A DNA stretch of 64,000 nucleotides, taken from the NCBI RefSeq assembly GCF_014645495.1, contig NZ_BMLV01000001.1, positions 355,996-419,995 on the forward strand. The letters are read 5' to 3'. The DNA is from Cloacibacterium rupense. GTDB lineage: Bacteria > Bacteroidota > Bacteroidia > Flavobacteriales > Weeksellaceae. Shown here piece after piece: positions 1 through 8,993 of the stretch (the first letter of the stretch is position 1; every line of letters begins with the position of its first letter). The translations under genes were made by a program, and so were the position numbers. The notes under the pieces are model-generated. The model was not told the DNA's origin. It saw only the letters and a program-made list of their open reading frames with translations, and did no database searches.

Positions 1-8
1 TTCATAAT

Positions 9-836
9 TTATTTGTTCCAAATTAATGGAAAGATTACTCTTAAATGATTGGTGAAATAATGAAATAGGGCTACTAACAAGCCTTTATGTCTTTTTTCAA
101 AAATAAAAAATTCTTCTGGATTGTGTCCTGTAGGGGTTCTAAACGCTTTCCATCTTTTTAAAAAAGTTTGTTTGGGATTGCACCATGTTGAAAGGCTTTC
201 GTGCAAATCACATTTTCCTAAAATATCAGGTGCAATGTAACTACTAACTCCAAGTTGACCAGCCCTTAGACCATAATCAAAATCACCCAAAGCATGTCGA
301 AATACATAATCATTGGTTCCAACAACCTTATAAACTTCATGAGGAATTAATACAATATTTCCATTGAAATATTCACAAAATAAAAGTTCTTTTGAAGGAG
401 TTAATAAACCTGCATTTTTTGTTCTTCCTCCGTAAGTAATTATTTGATTATTATGGGTAGAAACTGTCGTTCCTACAACAATAGATTGATTATTTTTTAA
501 TTCAGAAGAATAGAGTAGAACTGATAATGCATTTTCTCTTAACGTGGTATCATCATTCAGCCAAAGATAATAATCATAATTTCGGTTGGATAAGGCAGCT
601 TTCCAAGCTTTATGCATGCCTCGATTCCAATACAAACTTCCATCTCCTTGTATGATTTTGACATCAGGGTATTGTTCTCTTATTGCTTCTGCTGTGCCAT
701 CTATAGACCCATCATCCGTCAAATAAACCTCAAATCCATATCCTTCCGGCAATATCTGTTCATATAATTTTGAAAGACAATGCATTGTTTTGTCTTTTCT
801 ATTATGTACAGTGAGTAATACAGCGATTGTTTTCAT
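9..836 (-). CDS. Family 2 glycosyltransferase
   Basis: Predicted GT-A-fold glycosyltransferase of 275 residues, adding a sugar to the lipid-linked repeat unit on the cytoplasmic face of the inner membrane. The N-terminus VLLTVHNRKDKT begins the nucleotide-sugar fold, DDGS is at residues 41-44, and the metal-binding DD pair is at 95-96 in LWLNDDTTL. There is no membrane segment apart from a hydrophobic C-terminal stretch (LLVALFHYF). It is the last complete gene of the minus-strand polysaccharide run and starts directly at the stop of the acetyltransferase upstream. The donor and linkage cannot be read from sequence; a rhamnosyltransferase is one possibility. Family call firm, specificity unknown. 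Confidence 0.85.
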   Translation of the reverse strand: MKTIAVLLTVHNRKDKTMHCLSKLYEQILPEGYGFEVYLTDDGSIDGTAEAIREQYPDVKIIQGDGSLYWNRGMHKAWKAALSNRNYDYYLWLNDDTTLRENALSVLLYSSELKNNQSIVVGTTVSTHNNQIITYGGRTKNAGLLTPSKELLFCEYFNGNIVLIPHEVYKVVGTNDYVFRHALGDFDYGLRAGQLGVSSYIAPDILGKCDLHESLSTWCNPKQTFLKRWKAFRTPTGHNPEEFFIFEKRHKGLLVALFHYFTNHLRVIFPLIWNK

Positions 837-1445
837 TTATATTTTTCTTATAAATTTAGCAGGATTACCAGCCCATATTTCATTGGCAGGTATAGATTTT
901 GCAACCACAGACCCAGCTCCAATGATAGAATTCTCTCCAATGGTTACTCCTTTTAAAATAATACTATATGCGCCAATAAAAACATAATCTTTTATAATAA
1001 CCGGAGCTTTAATTTTATGCTTTACATCTTCATCACTGCTACGTATTTTTGAATCTAATGAATGAAAATCAGTGTCATATATTTTTACACCTCCACCTAT
1101 TTTCACATGATTTCCTATGCTTATTTTTTCATGACAAATAATTGCCGCTTGAGATATTCCTACGTGATTTCCTATAGTAAGTTCAGCATTTCTATCCACA
1201 AAAAAAGTACATTGATCATAACAACCTATAGGATTTCCTTTGATGCCATTATTCATAGAAAAATGATTCCCAATAACCATATTTCCTCCTCTGGCAACCA
1301 TAATATAAGGATGTCCAGTAGTTTTAAAATCTTGATACTTTACCCTATTGCCTTTTAATACAATTAAAGTAATTAAATAGTCAATATAATATAGAAAAAA
1401 TCTAGAGATTTTTTGAAAACCTTTATATAGATAAAAATTAATCAT
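837..1445 (-). CDS. Hexapeptide-repeat O-acetyltransferase
   Basis: Left-handed beta-helix acyltransferase of 202 residues, likely O-acetylating a sugar of the surface polysaccharide with acetyl-CoA. Hexapeptide repeats of the [LIV]-G-x4 type run from about residue 50 to the end (for example IGNHVKIGGG and IGENSIIGAG). The segment YDTDFHSLD carries the His expected to be catalytic in WcaF/LacA-like enzymes, and the C-terminus closes with WAGNPAKFIRKI, the usual end of this family. Its first codons overlap the end of the upstream GT4 gene by 8 bases, so the two are probably translationally coupled. The acceptor sugar is not predictable. Confidence 0.85.
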   Translation of the reverse strand: MINFYLYKGFQKISRFFLYYIDYLITLIVLKGNRVKYQDFKTTGHPYIMVARGGNMVIGNHFSMNNGIKGNPIGCYDQCTFFVDRNAELTIGNHVGISQAAIICHEKISIGNHVKIGGGVKIYDTDFHSLDSKIRSSDEDVKHKIKAPVIIKDYVFIGAYSIILKGVTIGENSIIGAGSVVAKSIPANEIWAGNPAKFIRKI

Positions 1446-2670
1446 TTCTTAAAATATCTTTATAAATAGAGTATAATTCTTTTGCATTATTTTTTTTGTC
1501 ATGTCTTTTCTCTGCTGCTGCTTTTGCTTGGATTGAAAGAGTTTGACTAATTTCTTCATTATCAAAAATTTGACAAATTCTATAAGCCAATAATTCTGTT
1601 TCTTCAAATCGATACAAAAAGCCAGTTTCACCATCAGAAATCATATCCATACTACCTCCTACATAAGAAGCTACAGTCGGCACACCCAATAATTGGGCCT
1701 CACCAACAGAATTTGGACTATTTTCAATTGCAGATGGGCAGACAAAAACATGGGCTTTTAAATATTGCTTAACCATCTGTTTTTCGTCAAGCATTCCAAC
1801 AAAAATAACGTTTTCTTCTAAATTTAATTGGCTAATTTTTTTTTGAACATAACGTGCAAAACCATTTCTTTTTAATTTTGAAACATTTAAAAAATTATTA
1901 CCAGCAATATATATTTTTACATTAGGGTATTTTCTTTTCACCAAAGGTAATGCTTCAAGAATTTGCTGTAATCCTTTAATAGGATAATGTGCTTGACTTA
2001 AAAATAAGGTGTGTTTTTCACAATTTTTAATATTCCAAGTTTCATCATAAAAAGAATCTCTCAATGTTTCATTACAAAAATAGTATTTAGAATCAGGATT
2101 GATTGCCCAAACATGAGAAGCATCCCAATTGGTTCGTCCTATAACATATTTAATTTTTGAAAGTAGTTCTACCTCTTTTTTTCCACGGGCAAACATTCTT
2201 TTTTTTTGGAAATAGAGACTATCATTTCTAAGTAAATCTCTTAAAGTCGGCATCAAGTTTCTTTTTGAAATACCCCCATAATAATATTTTGAGTAGACAC
2301 TTACCAAACCTTGTATGGAAACGACCACATTATTATTTCCACATGCATTCACATAAGATAGTGAATGTGGATATTCACTACCGTGGATATGAGTCAAGTC
2401 TGGTGAAAAATCATCTTTTATAATTTTAAAATAATGATTTAGTGTTTCTTCTTTATTTGGTATTAAATAATATTTAATATTATTAACAGTTAATTCTTTT
2501 AAATCTTTACCAGAATAAATTGCAGCAACCGCAAGTTCAATATCATGTTCGCTATGTGCAATTAGATTTTTTGCGCCTGCTTGCATCCACCCCCCAACAA
2601 ATGGGATAGGAAGATTCAATGCTCTACATGCATCAGGAAAAATAATGTTAGAAATCCAAAGTACTTTCAT
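1438..2670 (-). CDS. Family 4 (group 1) glycosyltransferase
   Basis: A 410-residue GT-B glycosyltransferase. The N-terminal acceptor domain starts MKVLWISNIIFPD. The C-terminal Glycos_transf_1 domain has ILEALPLVKRKYPNVKIYIAG and the diagnostic E-x7-E region PSAIENSPNSVGEAQLLGVP, followed by GGSMDMISDGETGFL. It should be cytoplasmic, transferring a sugar from an NDP donor during repeat-unit assembly. It lies between the polymerase-like gene (4-base gap) and the acetyltransferase (8-base overlap), consistent with one transcript. Donor and linkage are unknown. Confidence 0.88.
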   Translation of the reverse strand: MKVLWISNIIFPDACRALNLPIPFVGGWMQAGAKNLIAHSEHDIELAVAAIYSGKDLKELTVNNIKYYLIPNKEETLNHYFKIIKDDFSPDLTHIHGSEYPHSLSYVNACGNNNVVVSIQGLVSVYSKYYYGGISKRNLMPTLRDLLRNDSLYFQKKRMFARGKKEVELLSKIKYVIGRTNWDASHVWAINPDSKYYFCNETLRDSFYDETWNIKNCEKHTLFLSQAHYPIKGLQQILEALPLVKRKYPNVKIYIAGNNFLNVSKLKRNGFARYVQKKISQLNLEENVIFVGMLDEKQMVKQYLKAHVFVCPSAIENSPNSVGEAQLLGVPTVASYVGGSMDMISDGETGFLYRFEETELLAYRICQIFDNEEISQTLSIQAKAAAEKRHDKKNNAKELYSIYKDILRND

Positions 2671-2674
2671 CTTG

Positions 2675-3916
2675 TTATATTTTTGGTAAAGAGGATTTTA
2701 TCCATCCAATAAATTCTTGATTATTCATTTTTCTAAATTGCTCTGAAAATCCCATAGCAATAAACATCCATAAAGAAATATTGGCAATGTCAAATCGGTT
2801 GATATCTTCAATCCATCCATATAAAAAGTGAAAAGATATAAAAACACCAATCAACTTAAGAAATATACTATTTGATTGATAGAGTGCAAGATAAGAACTC
2901 TTTAAATAAATAAAACAATACAAAAGCATACCGATAATACCTAACCAAGTAAATACATTAGGAAAACAAACTTCATTATTATGCCTTTCAAATTTGTTTA
3001 TTTTTAAATCTTCGGCTATGGCTTCACCAAAATAAACGGAGTCATTTCCTCTAGCTGGGGTTCTTCCAAAGACCACATAATTGTTTTTTATAGCAGATTC
3101 AATGACTTCAACATAAATAAATGTTCTAGTGTCCGTGGAAACTTCCAAAGATTTTTTCTCAGATAGTTTTTTACTAGATATACTTTGTTCTGCAATTGCA
3201 GAAAAATCTTCAAAAATATTAAATACACCACTTAGCCCAAGACCAATTAATACTATCGGCAATAGATACAAAAACCAGTGGGTGATTTTTAATATTTTAA
3301 CACTTAGATACTTCCCAAAAAAGTAAGCTAAACTCATCAAAATAGCTACAACAGCTTTTATAATTTGGCTTCTAGCCCCAAAATCTGAAATTATCATTAA
3401 AATTATTAGAACCATAAAAATGATTTTCCACTTTTTATCCAAAATTGGGAAAAAACATGCGATTGCTAGTACTGGCCCAAGATAAAAATGATAGGCATCC
3501 TCACTGATTGTCCAAAATATCCAAATAATAAATAATAGTAAGGCATACCTAAACCAAAACTTTAAAACCAATTGTAAAACTTTAGGTTGATTAAAAATAT
3601 AAACAAAAACAGGAAGAGATAATATAAAGCTGCCATCTATAAGTTGTTTCCATTCCCAATAATTTTCAGCAATAAACATTCCTCTAATAATACCAATAAT
3701 TAACCAAATGAAATAGATACTTATAATAATGTAGTCTTTCTTGTTGCTTGGTCTAAAGAATTTATTTTTAAAAATTAAAATAATAATGATAATAGAAAAA
3801 TTTATAATCCATTTCAGAGTAGTGTTGCCTAAGGGGATAGTACTCCAATAATCAATAGAAAATAAACTATTGAGTAATATTAAAAATGGTAAAATAAATT
3901 TAATTGTTAATTTCAT
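2675..3916 (-). CDS. Wzy-like O-antigen/capsule polymerase
   Basis: Polytopic membrane protein of 413 residues. I use the ATG at 3916 (MKLTIKFILPFLILLN) because an upstream in-frame start would run deep into the fucosyltransferase gene; this start leaves a 7-base gap. About ten hydrophobic segments are visible, with a large polar loop at roughly residues 250-330 (SISSKKLSEKKSLEVSTDTR and following), the layout expected for Wzy or O-antigen ligase families. Family sequence conservation is very low, so the call rests on topology and on position between a flippase and glycosyltransferases. It would polymerise the undecaprenol-linked repeat units at the periplasmic face. Confidence 0.7.
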   Translation of the reverse strand: MKLTIKFILPFLILLNSLFSIDYWSTIPLGNTTLKWIINFSIIIIILIFKNKFFRPSNKKDYIIISIYFIWLIIGIIRGMFIAENYWEWKQLIDGSFILSLPVFVYIFNQPKVLQLVLKFWFRYALLLFIIWIFWTISEDAYHFYLGPVLAIACFFPILDKKWKIIFMVLIILMIISDFGARSQIIKAVVAILMSLAYFFGKYLSVKILKITHWFLYLLPIVLIGLGLSGVFNIFEDFSAIAEQSISSKKLSEKKSLEVSTDTRTFIYVEVIESAIKNNYVVFGRTPARGNDSVYFGEAIAEDLKINKFERHNNEVCFPNVFTWLGIIGMLLYCFIYLKSSYLALYQSNSIFLKLIGVFISFHFLYGWIEDINRFDIANISLWMFIAMGFSEQFRKMNNQEFIGWIKSSLPKI

Positions 3917-3923
3917 ATTGTAT

Positions 3924-4742
3924 TTAAAACCAGATAGTTTTGATATCAATAAAAGAATCCTCAAAAACTTCTTTTTCAATATCTTTGATAAAATATAATG
4001 GCCTATTATAGTATAATGAAGCCCATGCAGAGTATGTAGACTGTGGGCCACATATATAATCGCATCTACTCAATCCAATTAAATCTCTTAAAGCATCTGA
4101 ATTAGTTAATTTGACAATTTCATGTTTTTCAAAAATACGATAATCTATTTTTTCATTTGAAGCGATAAAAAATTTCACATTTTTATCAGAAAATGCTTTT
4201 CTAATTTTAGTCATAAAATCATTGTATTGCTCTAACGAATAAAAATATTTTCCGTTTTCAAAAGTACGATAATCTCCTCGTCTTATATGAATACCAATTA
4301 ATAATTCATCTTTAATTTGATTCTCAAATTGACCAATCACTTCTTTATTATATGAGGTATTAGGTGAAATAATCTCCAAAATAGTATTTAAATGTTTAAA
4401 TTTAAATTTACTTTTTTCACATGCTACATCAGAAATAATATATTGAATTCCTGGTAAAATATTCAATAATAAACTTGCAATCTTAAGAGATATTTTATTT
4501 TTAAATATTGTATTTACAATTTTAGAGTAATTTTCATAACCAAAAAGATTAACTAAAAATTTTGGATAAAGTGGAAATGACACATACTTTGATGAGTACA
4601 ATCGATTAAATTCATTTAAATTAAAATCAGGTAGCCAAAATGAAAATCGTTCATTATTCTCTATGCAATCAGCCAAATAATTTGAAATAATCCAAAATTG
4701 ATTGCACATCTGCCCAGTTGCATGTATAATTTTTTTAGCCAT
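3924..4742 (-). CDS. GT11 alpha-1,2-fucosyltransferase-like
   Basis: A 272-residue glycosyltransferase with the GT11 signature HIRRGDY at residues 152-158, which in this family binds GDP-fucose. Downstream LGLSRCDYICGPQSTYSAWA-type residues (near 225-245) match the family's second conserved block, and the N-terminal GQMCNQFW replaces the more usual GGLGNQMFQ. Gmd and fcl in the same locus supply GDP-L-fucose, which supports the donor assignment. It starts one base after the wzx stop and is followed by the Wzy-like gene. An alpha-1,2 linkage is typical of the family, not shown here. Confidence 0.82.
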   Translation of the reverse strand: MAKKIIHATGQMCNQFWIISNYLADCIENNERFSFWLPDFNLNEFNRLYSSKYVSFPLYPKFLVNLFGYENYSKIVNTIFKNKISLKIASLLLNILPGIQYIISDVACEKSKFKFKHLNTILEIISPNTSYNKEVIGQFENQIKDELLIGIHIRRGDYRTFENGKYFYSLEQYNDFMTKIRKAFSDKNVKFFIASNEKIDYRIFEKHEIVKLTNSDALRDLIGLSRCDYICGPQSTYSAWASLYYNRPLYFIKDIEKEVFEDSFIDIKTIWF

Positions 4743-6284
4743 CTATATTGTCAATTTATTTTTTAATCGATAAATAAAATTATTGATCAGGTCTTTAATT
4801 TTTTTACGTTCTTCAATTCGTAATCCATACAGATAAACTGAAAAAATATACGAAATAATAGAAACAAATATGGTCATTATGATTTTAAGCAATTTCTCTT
4901 CAATGTTTAAATAAACTAATAATGGGAAGAGAAAAGATATTACTCCTACGATTGAAATTGGTTTTAAGACATTTTTAAAAATTTCATCAAAATTACTATC
5001 ACATTTTTCTTTATAAAATAGCAGTGTTATTAATGTTTTCAAAAACATTGAAAAAATAAATGCAACATAAATATATTCAGGTCCAAATTTTAATGTAAAT
5101 AATAAAAAACCCAATCCAAGAGGCATTAAATTAAAAAAGCTAGTATAAATTTGGAATTTTCTAATATTTCCTTTTGCGTATATTGCTGTATTAAAAGGAG
5201 AAAAAGGATGTTCTATTAAATCTCTAATAAGCAATAACCTTCCAAATATCACTGCATATAAGGGAACATTGGTGAGCCATAATGCAAATATTTCTTCCAT
5301 TAAAATAAAAAAAGGAACATAAAGAACTAGGCGCAAATAAAAAATGAATTTACTGCCTGTAAAGACAGCCAATTTCATCATTTCATTATTACCGGCTCCC
5401 TCTTGCTTAGTAATAACAGGGCTCAATGCTTTCATTAGAACAGCCGAAAAAACCCCAAGTTGACCAGAAATTTGATTCGCAATTCCTTGTGAAGCATTTA
5501 CGATGGTTCCAAAAAAATAGTTCATTACGATACCTTGTCCATATTGTGAGGCCATACTGGTGCTAGAACCTAATAAATTCCATCCCGCAAATCCTGTCAT
5601 TTCTTTCATTAGAGCCTTATCCCAATATTTCTTAGGCGAGATGACACATTCCTCATAATTCCGATGGGTATAAATTCTCATAATACTTAGGGTAATCAAT
5701 GGGATACACGCCATCAAGATTCCATACAAAACCAATTTGTCTCCTGCATAATAGATAATGAAAATGGCAACACCTAGTTTTAATAAAGATTCTATAATAC
5801 CTACAATAGAGTAGTAGAGCATATTTTCTCTAGCATTCAGTACGGCGTCATAGGGCACACTCATTACGGTAAACATAGTAGAAACTATTAAACTCCCATA
5901 GACCACTTTTGCAGCATATATCCTTTCAGGCGCAATATTTAGTATACCATTAAAGAAAAAATAGCCAACAATAACTAAAGCAATGCCTAATAAAAAACTT
6001 ATGCCCAGATGTAATAAAAAACTAATATTAAAAATTTTTTTTAGCTTTTCCTCATCGCCTTCACCTTTACTATATGACATAAACCTTTGGGTAGCACCTG
6101 CCATGGCGGCATTTAGAAAACCCAGCATAGCAATAGCACCCCCAACTAGGTTAAAAATTCCAAAATCTGAGGCTCCTAAACTATTCAGTATAAGACGGGT
6201 GGTATACAAAGAGATAAACATTGTTATCCCCATCTTCGCATACAAAAAGCCAGTATTTTTTATAATTCTTTTAGATGTAGACAC
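4743..6284 (-). CDS. Wzx-type polysaccharide flippase
   Basis: A 513-residue MATE/MOP-superfamily transporter that would flip undecaprenyl-pyrophosphate-linked repeat units to the periplasm. It begins SKRIIKNTGFLYAKMGITMF, a typical Wzx amino end, and has 12-14 hydrophobic segments spread over its length. Polar loops such as YSKGEGDEEKLKKIF and THRNYEECVISPKKYWDK fit cytoplasmic positions. It lies between gmd and the fucosyltransferase gene. Substrate specificity cannot be read. A hairpin in the spacer between gmd and this gene (6307-6341) may modulate its expression. Confidence 0.88.
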   Translation of the reverse strand: MSTSKRIIKNTGFLYAKMGITMFISLYTTRLILNSLGASDFGIFNLVGGAIAMLGFLNAAMAGATQRFMSYSKGEGDEEKLKKIFNISFLLHLGISFLLGIALVIVGYFFFNGILNIAPERIYAAKVVYGSLIVSTMFTVMSVPYDAVLNARENMLYYSIVGIIESLLKLGVAIFIIYYAGDKLVLYGILMACIPLITLSIMRIYTHRNYEECVISPKKYWDKALMKEMTGFAGWNLLGSSTSMASQYGQGIVMNYFFGTIVNASQGIANQISGQLGVFSAVLMKALSPVITKQEGAGNNEMMKLAVFTGSKFIFYLRLVLYVPFFILMEEIFALWLTNVPLYAVIFGRLLLIRDLIEHPFSPFNTAIYAKGNIRKFQIYTSFFNLMPLGLGFLLFTLKFGPEYIYVAFIFSMFLKTLITLLFYKEKCDSNFDEIFKNVLKPISIVGVISFLFPLLVYLNIEEKLLKIIMTIFVSIISYIFSVYLYGLRIEERKKIKDLINNFIYRLKNKLTI

Positions 6285-6306
6285 TTATTGTTGTATTTAA
6301 ATAGAT

Positions 6307-6341
6307 AACTTATTCTTCTTTTTTAAGAAGAAGAATAAGTT
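6307..6341. other. 14-bp-stem hairpin in the gmd-wzx spacer
   Basis: AACTTATTCTTCTT (6307-6320) pairs perfectly with AAGAAGAATAAGTT (6328-6341) across a 7-base loop. A T run follows on the plus strand, but no T run follows in the direction of the operon, so it is not a textbook terminator for gmd. It could be an mRNA stability or processing hairpin, or a weak attenuator separating precursor genes from assembly genes. Confidence 0.6.
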
Positions 6342-6360
6342 TTTTGACAGTCGAATGAGA

Positions 6361-7473
6361 TTATCCTACGATATGCTCCAATTGTCCATTATAATTGTTC
6401 TTTACAAGTGCTAAATCAGATTGTACCATTTCAGAACACAAGGCAGCGACATCATATTGAGGCTCCCAACCTAATTTTGTTTTGGATTTGGTAGGGTCAC
6501 CAATCAGTAAATCTACCTCAGTAGGGCGGTAGTATTTAGGGTCTACTCGTACGATTACTTTTCCTATTTCTAGTTGATATAAAGGATTATTACATGCAAC
6601 AACTTTTGCAACTTCGTTTTCTGCTTCTCCTTCAAAAGAGAGTTCTATTCCCACTTCTGCAAATGACATTCTCACAAAATCTCGGATAGAGGTGGTCACA
6701 CCTGTAGCAATTACATAATCCTCAGCGACATCTTGTTGCAAAATTCTCCACATAGCCTCTACATAATCTTTAGCATGCCCCCAATCTCTCAAAGCATTAA
6801 GGTTTCCTAAATACAAACATTCTTGTTTCCCCAGAGCTATGGCTGCAGTTGCCATCGTAATTTTTCTAGTTACAAAAGTTTCTCCTCGTCTAGGGGATTC
6901 ATGGTTAAATAAAATGCCATTACAAGCATACATATTATAGGCTTCTCTATAATTTTTAGTAATCCAAAAACCATAGATTTTAGCTACTCCATAAGGCGAA
7001 CGAGGATAAAAAGGGGAGTTCTCATCATAAAAACCAGCTGCATTTTTGTTTTCTTCTAATCCTCCATACAACTCCGAAGTTGAAGCTTGGTAAATTCTTG
7101 TTTTTTTCTCTAATCCTAAAATTCTTACCGCTTCTAGAATTCTCAATGTTCCTAGACCATCTACATTCCCTACATATTCTGGAGAATCGAAAGATACTTT
7201 TACATGTGACATAGCCCCAAGATTATAGATTTCATCAGGCTGCACCTCTTGAATAATTCGAATCAAATTGGTAGAATCAGTCAAATCTCCATAGTGCAAT
7301 TTAAAATGAACATGCTTCTCATGTTGGTCTATATAGAGATGGTCTATTCTTTGGGTATTAAATGAGGATGCTCTTCTTTTGATACCGTGTACCAAATATC
7401 CCTTTTCTAACAATAGCTCTGCCAAATAAGACCCATCCTGACCTGTAATTCCCGTAATTAATGCTACTTTCAT
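6361..7473 (-). CDS. gmd: GDP-mannose 4,6-dehydratase
   Basis: Converts GDP-D-mannose to GDP-4-keto-6-deoxy-D-mannose, the first step towards GDP-L-fucose. The 370-residue protein has the extended-SDR NAD(P) motif [12 protein letters not shown] near residue 7, the conserved STSELYG, the catalytic YGVAK pair after SPFYPRSP-type residues, and [16 protein letters not shown], which is characteristic of Gmd. Full length for the family. It stands apart from fcl by a 362-base spacer filled with duplicated sequence and from wzx by a 76-base hairpin-bearing spacer, so it may have its own transcript. Confidence 0.96.
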   Translation of the reverse strand: MKVALITGITGQDGSYLAELLLEKGYLVHGIKRRASSFNTQRIDHLYIDQHEKHVHFKLHYGDLTDSTNLIRIIQEVQPDEIYNLGAMSHVKVSFDSPEYVGNVDGLGTLRILEAVRILGLEKKTRIYQASTSELYGGLEENKNAAGFYDENSPFYPRSPYGVAKIYGFWITKNYREAYNMYACNGILFNHESPRRGETFVTRKITMATAAIALGKQECLYLGNLNALRDWGHAKDYVEAMWRILQQDVAEDYVIATGVTTSIRDFVRMSFAEVGIELSFEGEAENEVAKVVACNNPLYQLEIGKVIVRVDPKYYRPTEVDLLIGDPTKSKTKLGWEPQYDVAALCSEMVQSDLALVKNNYNGQLEHIVG

Positions 7474-7532
7474 AGTGTTATTTTATTTTTTATAATATAA
7501 TTATGATAAAAATACTCCTAAAATATTTTTAG

Positions 7533-7565
7533 AGCCTATTTGATTTTTACAAAATAAAATAGGCT
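7533..7565. repeat. 15-bp inverted repeat with a GAGCC-type end
   Basis: AGCCTATTTGATTTT (7533-7547) and AAAATAAAATAGGCT (7551-7565) form a stem with one mismatch and a 3-base loop, bounded by GAG and CTC. The arms resemble the terminal repeats of the MITE-like element at 13197-13387 (GAGCCTGTTTAAATTTT). It may be an internally collapsed copy of that element or simply a hairpin. Confidence 0.5.
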
Positions 7566-7597
7566 ACGCTCTATTAATCTAATTTTTAAAAATATTT

Positions 7598-7875
7598 TTC
7601 TAATAAATTTTTAATGAATGCTAATGCTCCTGATTAGTTTAAAATTTATCCCAAAAAAATCAGCAAAATCAGCAAAATCAGTGAGATAATTCTATTACCT
7701 ATCCAATTTTAAACTCTTTAAATCATCGATATTTGATAATTTTTTTCTAATAAATTTTTAATGAAAACTAATGCTCCTGATTAGTTTAAAATTTATCCCA
7801 AAAAATCTGCAAAATCAGCGAGATAATTCTATTACCTATCCAATCTTAACCTCTTTAAAATTTTCAATATTGTCT
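7598..7875. repeat. Tandem duplication containing two fcl 3' ends
   Basis: Two nearly adjacent copies, about 7598-7740 and 7745-7875, share long identical stretches (for example TGCTCCTGATTAGTTTAAAA and AGATAATTCTATTACCTATC). The second copy contains the last codons of the live fcl gene. The first copy reads on the minus strand from 7739 to 7695 as LSNIDDLKSLKLDR then stop, lining up with the fcl ending LDNIENFKEVKIG. The changes are mostly conservative, as if the first copy came from a diverged fcl allele and not from random decay. An AATCAGCAA-type 9-base unit repeats inside the first copy. Confidence 0.8.
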
Positions 7876-8789
7876 AAAAACCATCCATAGGTTTTTTGAA
7901 TTCCTTCTTCCAGTTGTACTTGATGTTTCCATCCCAAAGCATGCATTTTTGAAATATCCATCAATTTTCTTGGGGTACCATCGGGCTTACTACGATCCCA
8001 TATAATTTCTCCAGTATGTCCTACCACCTTTTGTATCGTTTCTGCCAATTCTTTTATCGTTAAATCTTCTCCGGTTCCTACATTATATAAATGCTCTGGC
8101 AATACGTTTTCTAACGCAAATATAACCGACCTAGCCATATCATCTACAAACAAAAATTCTCGCATAGGAGTGCCACTTCCCCATAGGGTTACGGCCGTTT
8201 GCCCTTGCTCCTTAGCTTCATGAAATTTTCTAATCATCGCAGGAAGAACATGCGATGTAGTCAAATCAAAATTGTCGTGAGTCCCATATAAATTGGTAGG
8301 CATCAAGCTTACATAATCTTTTCCATACTGCTTTCTAATAGATTCACAAGCTTTGATTCCTGTGATTTTGGCTACTGCATACCATTCATTGGTAGGTTCC
8401 AACGGTCCGGTCAATAAATAATCCTCCTTTAGTGGTTGCGGGGCGATCTTAGGATAGATACACGAAGAACCTAAAAAAATAAATTTTTCTACACCGCCTC
8501 GCAAAGATGCATCAATCAGGTTATTTTGTATCATCATATTATCCATCAAAAACTGATAAGGATAACTATTGTTGGCCAAAATCCCTCCTACACGGGCAGC
8601 GGCATCTATCACGACCTCAGGTTTCTCAGTTTCAAAAAATTCATTGACAGAGGCTTGGTCTTTTAAATCGAGTTCTTTACTGCTTCTTCCGACAAGATTG
8701 TCATAACCCGCAGCTTCTAATTGTCTCCATATAGCAGACCCTACCATTCCTTTATGACCTGCAATATATATTTTAACCGATTTCTTCAT
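7836..8789 (-). CDS. fcl: GDP-L-fucose synthase
   Basis: Epimerase/reductase that turns the Gmd product into GDP-L-fucose using NADPH. It is an extended SDR of 317 residues with GHKGMVGSAIWRQL near residue 11, FLGSSCIYP, and the catalytic Tyr-Lys pair in NEWYAVAKITG, followed by MPTNLYGTHDNFDL and WGSGTPMREFL, all hallmarks of Fcl/WcaG. It lies downstream of wzc and upstream of gmd. Its 3' end is inside a tandem duplication whose second copy preserves a diverged fcl tail. Confidence 0.96.
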   Translation of the reverse strand: MKKSVKIYIAGHKGMVGSAIWRQLEAAGYDNLVGRSSKELDLKDQASVNEFFETEKPEVVIDAAARVGGILANNSYPYQFLMDNMMIQNNLIDASLRGGVEKFIFLGSSCIYPKIAPQPLKEDYLLTGPLEPTNEWYAVAKITGIKACESIRKQYGKDYVSLMPTNLYGTHDNFDLTTSHVLPAMIRKFHEAKEQGQTAVTLWGSGTPMREFLFVDDMARSVIFALENVLPEHLYNVGTGEDLTIKELAETIQKVVGHTGEIIWDRSKPDGTPRKLMDISKMHALGWKHQVQLEEGIQKTYGWFLDNIENFKEVKIG

Positions 8790-8993
8790 TGATTTGTTGG
8801 TATTTTTAATAAAATATTTATTTTATAATTAATTTGATTGACTTAAAAATTGTCTTTAAATTCTTTATACTAAATTTTTGTACTTTAATAACTGTTTAAT
8901 TTTGAGTTGGCTAAGCAAATCACCTTTGCGTTCTTAAAAATTCTACACAAAGAATAGAAAAAAAACATTGCGCTCATAGCGTTTAAAAATCAT

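Noticed and set aside
7474-7835. A small gene in the gmd-fcl spacer.
   Set aside because: The only protein-like signal is the 14-codon orphan fcl tail inside a duplicated segment; no start codon with coding potential precedes it.
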